From Solibacillus silvestris (GTDB lineage Bacteria; Bacillota; Bacilli; Bacillales_A; Planococcaceae), in contig CP014609.1 of assembly GCA_001586195.1 (NCBI GenBank), positions 3,194,501 through 3,258,500 on the forward strand: DNA of 64,000 nt, written 5' to 3'. Under the pieces are notes generated by a model. The model made no database searches. It was not told where the DNA came from and worked only from the letters and a program-made list of their open reading frames with translations. A program made the position numbers and the translations under genes. Each line of letters begins with the position of its first letter. Positions within the stretch are counted from its first letter, which is position 1. This document shows, piece after piece, positions 62,248-64,000 of the stretch.

Positions 62248-62311
62248 CTCTCATAACCCTTTTTACTACTGGCGTTTCCAATAAATTAATGTAATTACGG
62301 ATAGTTTTAAA

Positions 62312-62326
62312 TGAGAATGTTTATCA
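62312..62326. promoter_or_regulatory. Candidate Fur/PerR-type box
   Basis: TGAGAAT-G-TTTATCA matches the 7-1-7 pattern TGATAAT-N-ATTATCA at 12 of 14 arm positions. It overlaps the region that would hold the -35 box of the downstream gene; a TATACT -10 box is at 62334-62339. Confidence 0.6.
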
Positions 62327-62381
62327 TCTGTGATATACTATAACTATACAGAAAATAAGCATTACTTAAGGAGAATGTTTT

Positions 62382-63098
62382 ATGCAAATATACTGGACGA
62401 AAATAAACAAAATTATTGATGAAACACCAGAAGTTAAAACGTTTTTGCTCGACCTTCCTGAAGGCTTTACATGGGAAGAAGGTGCCCACACCCACCTTGC
62501 ATTAGAAGGTTTCAATGCTGGTGATCAGCCAAATAAAAGCTTAGTTCGTCATATGTCAATCTCCACATTACCAAATGAGCAGACTGTCGGGATAACAACT
62601 CGTATTAAAGAACTGTGCTCTGAATTTAAATCGATTTTAAGAAATCTCGAAGTCGGCGATAAAGTTGCACTCTTTAAAATCCATTCCAATGTACCGCTGA
62701 AAAGACAAAATAGAAATATTTACTTATTGTCTTCCGGTGTAGGTCTTGCAACGTTTAGACCTCTTGTACTTTCTTATTTGGAACGTCCTGACAACATCAG
62801 TCGCATTCATTCTCTAAATATTGATTCAACAAAAGACTACTTATTTACCGATATTTTCGAATCTGCACCTGTTAAAAACTTCACATCACAGTACGTCGAT
62901 AATCGAAAAGATTACTATGAAGAAGTAAAAAAACTTGCTGCAGATCAGGATGGACTATTTTATGTTGTCGGAAGCGACGAGTTTATTATGCAAAACATTT
63001 ATTTGTTGCGTGAGCAAGGTATCAAACCTGAACAAATTGTCCTTGATAAACGCGAACGACAATTACCTAACTTTTTCCCGGTGGAATCTACAATTTAA
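62382..63098 (+). CDS. FNR-type FAD/NAD(P)-binding oxidoreductase
   Basis: Ferredoxin-reductase-fold enzyme of 238 residues. The N-terminal beta-barrel has TFLLDLPEGFTWEEGAHTHLAL and the FAD motif RHMSISTLPNE (R-x-x-S-type), and the NAD half has YLLSSGVGLATFRPLVLSYL and FYVVGSDEFIMQNIYLLREQG. No iron-sulfur cluster domain is attached. The Fur-like box upstream suggests a role in iron metabolism, such as reducing ferric siderophores or a flavodoxin-linked partner; this is inference. AAGGAGAATG lies before the ATG. Confidence 0.85.
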   Translation: MQIYWTKINKIIDETPEVKTFLLDLPEGFTWEEGAHTHLALEGFNAGDQPNKSLVRHMSISTLPNEQTVGITTRIKELCSEFKSILRNLEVGDKVALFKIHSNVPLKRQNRNIYLLSSGVGLATFRPLVLSYLERPDNISRIHSLNIDSTKDYLFTDIFESAPVKNFTSQYVDNRKDYYEEVKKLAADQDGLFYVVGSDEFIMQNIYLLREQGIKPEQIVLDKRERQLPNFFPVESTI

Positions 63099-63112
63099 AT
63101 GATTATATGAAA

Positions 63113-63161
63113 CGGGGCTATCCGAAAGAGTTGTTCTACTCTTAGGATAGCCCCGCTTTTT
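63113..63161 (+). terminator. Terminator after the FNR-type gene
   Basis: CGGGGCTATCC (63113-63123) pairs with GGATAGCCCCG (63145-63155), loop 21 bases, followed by CTTTTTT. Confidence 0.9.
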
Positions 63162-63232
63162 TATCTTTATATTAAACTAACTTAAACCAAGCGACCGCTA
63201 CAACATGTGGCGAGTGTGAAAAGAGCAATAGT

Positions 63233-64000
63233 TTACTTTAAATATTCAGCAAAGAAGTCTACCAATGCATTATAAAATTCAATTCGGTTTTCTTCATTTG
63301 CAAAGCCGTGTCCTTCATTGTCTTTTACCATATACTCAACTTCCACACCTCTATTTTTAAGTGCCTGTACGATTTGGTCTGATTCTTGTTTATTCACACG
63401 CGGATCATTCGCCCCTTGTGCTACAAATAAAGGTGTTTTAATTTTATCGACATGGAATACCGGTGAAGCAGCTTTTAACAGTTCTTTATCCTTTTCAGGG
63501 TGGCCTACACGCTCATAGAACATATTTCGTTGTGTTTCCCAATATGGAGGGATTGTTTCCAATAATGTAAAGATGTTCGAAACCCCTACATAATCAACTG
63601 CTGCAGCATATAAGTCTGGTGTGAATGTTATACCGGCCAATGTTGCATATCCCCCAAAGGAAGCACCGTAAATACCGATCTTTTCTGCATCAGCAATGCC
63701 CAAATCAATTGCCCATTGAACCCCGTCTGTAATATCATCCTGGATTTTTAATCCCCATTGTTTGTTGCCCGCTTCAAGGAACTCTTTACCATAACCTGTG
63801 GATGATCTAAAGTTCGTTTGAAGAACTGCATATCCTTGATTAGCTAATAACTGTACTTCATTATTAAAGCCCCACATATCACGAGCCCATGGACCACCAT
63901 GCGGAATGACAACTAACGGTAAATTTTCAGCTATTTTATTTTTTGGTAATGTTAAATAACCATGAATTATTAGACCGTCTCTCGCTTCATAAGAAATAGA
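63233..64000 (-). CDS. S9 family (prolyl-oligopeptidase type) peptidase, C-terminal part
   Basis: The frame stays open to the end of the window, so the N-terminus (beta-propeller) is missing. The visible 255 residues are the alpha/beta-hydrolase domain: LVVIPHGGPWARDMWG (oxyanion region), the catalytic Ser in GIYGASFGGYATL, Asp in QGANDPRVNKQE and His in DNEGHGFANEE. It would cleave small peptides or acyl-peptides. An internal ATG at 63877 is not the true start because the conserved HGGPW motif precedes it. No membrane segment in the visible part. Confidence 0.9.
   Translation of the reverse strand, partial: SISYEARDGLIIHGYLTLPKNKIAENLPLVVIPHGGPWARDMWGFNNEVQLLANQGYAVLQTNFRSSTGYGKEFLEAGNKQWGLKIQDDITDGVQWAIDLGIADAEKIGIYGASFGGYATLAGITFTPDLYAAAVDYVGVSNIFTLLETIPPYWETQRNMFYERVGHPEKDKELLKAASPVFHVDKIKTPLFVAQGANDPRVNKQESDQIVQALKNRGVEVEYMVKDNEGHGFANEENRIEFYNALVDFFAEYLK

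Overview
The window is chromosomal DNA from an AT-rich, endospore-forming member of the Bacillales. The best guess is the Planococcaceae (Lysinibacillus/Solibacillus type). Reasons: Gram-positive ribosome binding sites (AGGAGG/GGGGG) before nearly every gene, frequent TTG/GTG starts, strong intrinsic terminators, lipoprotein signal peptides, and many spore genes (spore photoproduct lyase, CotA-like laccase, CotY/CotZ-like coat protein, three CsxC-like exosporium-type proteins, small spore-like proteins). I see no rRNA, tRNA, insertion sequence, prophage or CRISPR array.

Layout. 0-2 kb: the end of a sugar ABC-transporter lipoprotein gene and its RpiR-type regulator. 2-4.2 kb: metallophosphoesterase, radical-SAM protein and a DUF1456 protein. 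4.5-10.1 kb: a complete oligopeptide ABC transporter (oppABCDF) with a terminator after the binding-protein gene. 10.3-18.5 kb: acyl-CoA ligase, DUF1540 protein, MFS transporter, DUF3298 protein, CotA-like laccase and an IT-type permease. 18.5-24.5 kb: a six-gene 2-keto-3-deoxygluconate/hexuronate operon (kdgK-eda-uxuA-uxuB-kdgR-gntP) driven by one promoter that carries a cre-like site between -35 and -10 and a perfect 20-bp LacI-type operator. 24.8-34.3 kb: patatin-like lipase, an alkaline-phosphatase-superfamily gene cut by an in-frame TAG, MFS and SLC13 transporters, a tRNA-dihydrouridine synthase, an aspartate dehydrogenase-like gene, YtoQ and a hypothetical. 34.5-41.4 kb: a candidate small RNA, an HpaB-type monooxygenase, two tandem DUF2642-like small genes, a GT2 gene overlapping a GT4-pyruvyltransferase fusion, and splB. 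41.5-48.1 kb: queT with a structured leader, an SDR, a DUF2829 (Tad2-like) protein, two near-identical micro-gene cassettes, two DegV paralogues, a DDAH-like amidinohydrolase and a YqcI/YcgG protein. 48.4-53.9 kb: thioredoxin-reductase-like flavoprotein, chemotaxis receptor, alcohol dehydrogenase, a small N/Q-rich protein and a helical hypothetical. 53.9-60.8 kb: a leader peptide/hairpin before a basic Cys-rich protein, then a surface-layer spore locus with three CsxC-like proteins, an actin-like ParM-type ATPase with a small partner, and a CotY/CotZ protein. 61-64 kb: nitroreductase, MarR regulator, a putatively Fur-controlled FNR-type reductase and the end of an S9 peptidase.

The most unusual regions are the spore-surface locus with its actin-like pair (54.4-60.8 kb), the duplicated 25-codon micro-gene (43.56-44.10 kb), the GT4-pyruvyltransferase fusion, the leader-peptide hairpin at 53.95 kb, and the candidate small RNA at 34.55 kb. 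All functional calls come from reading motifs and remembered family features; no database search was run.
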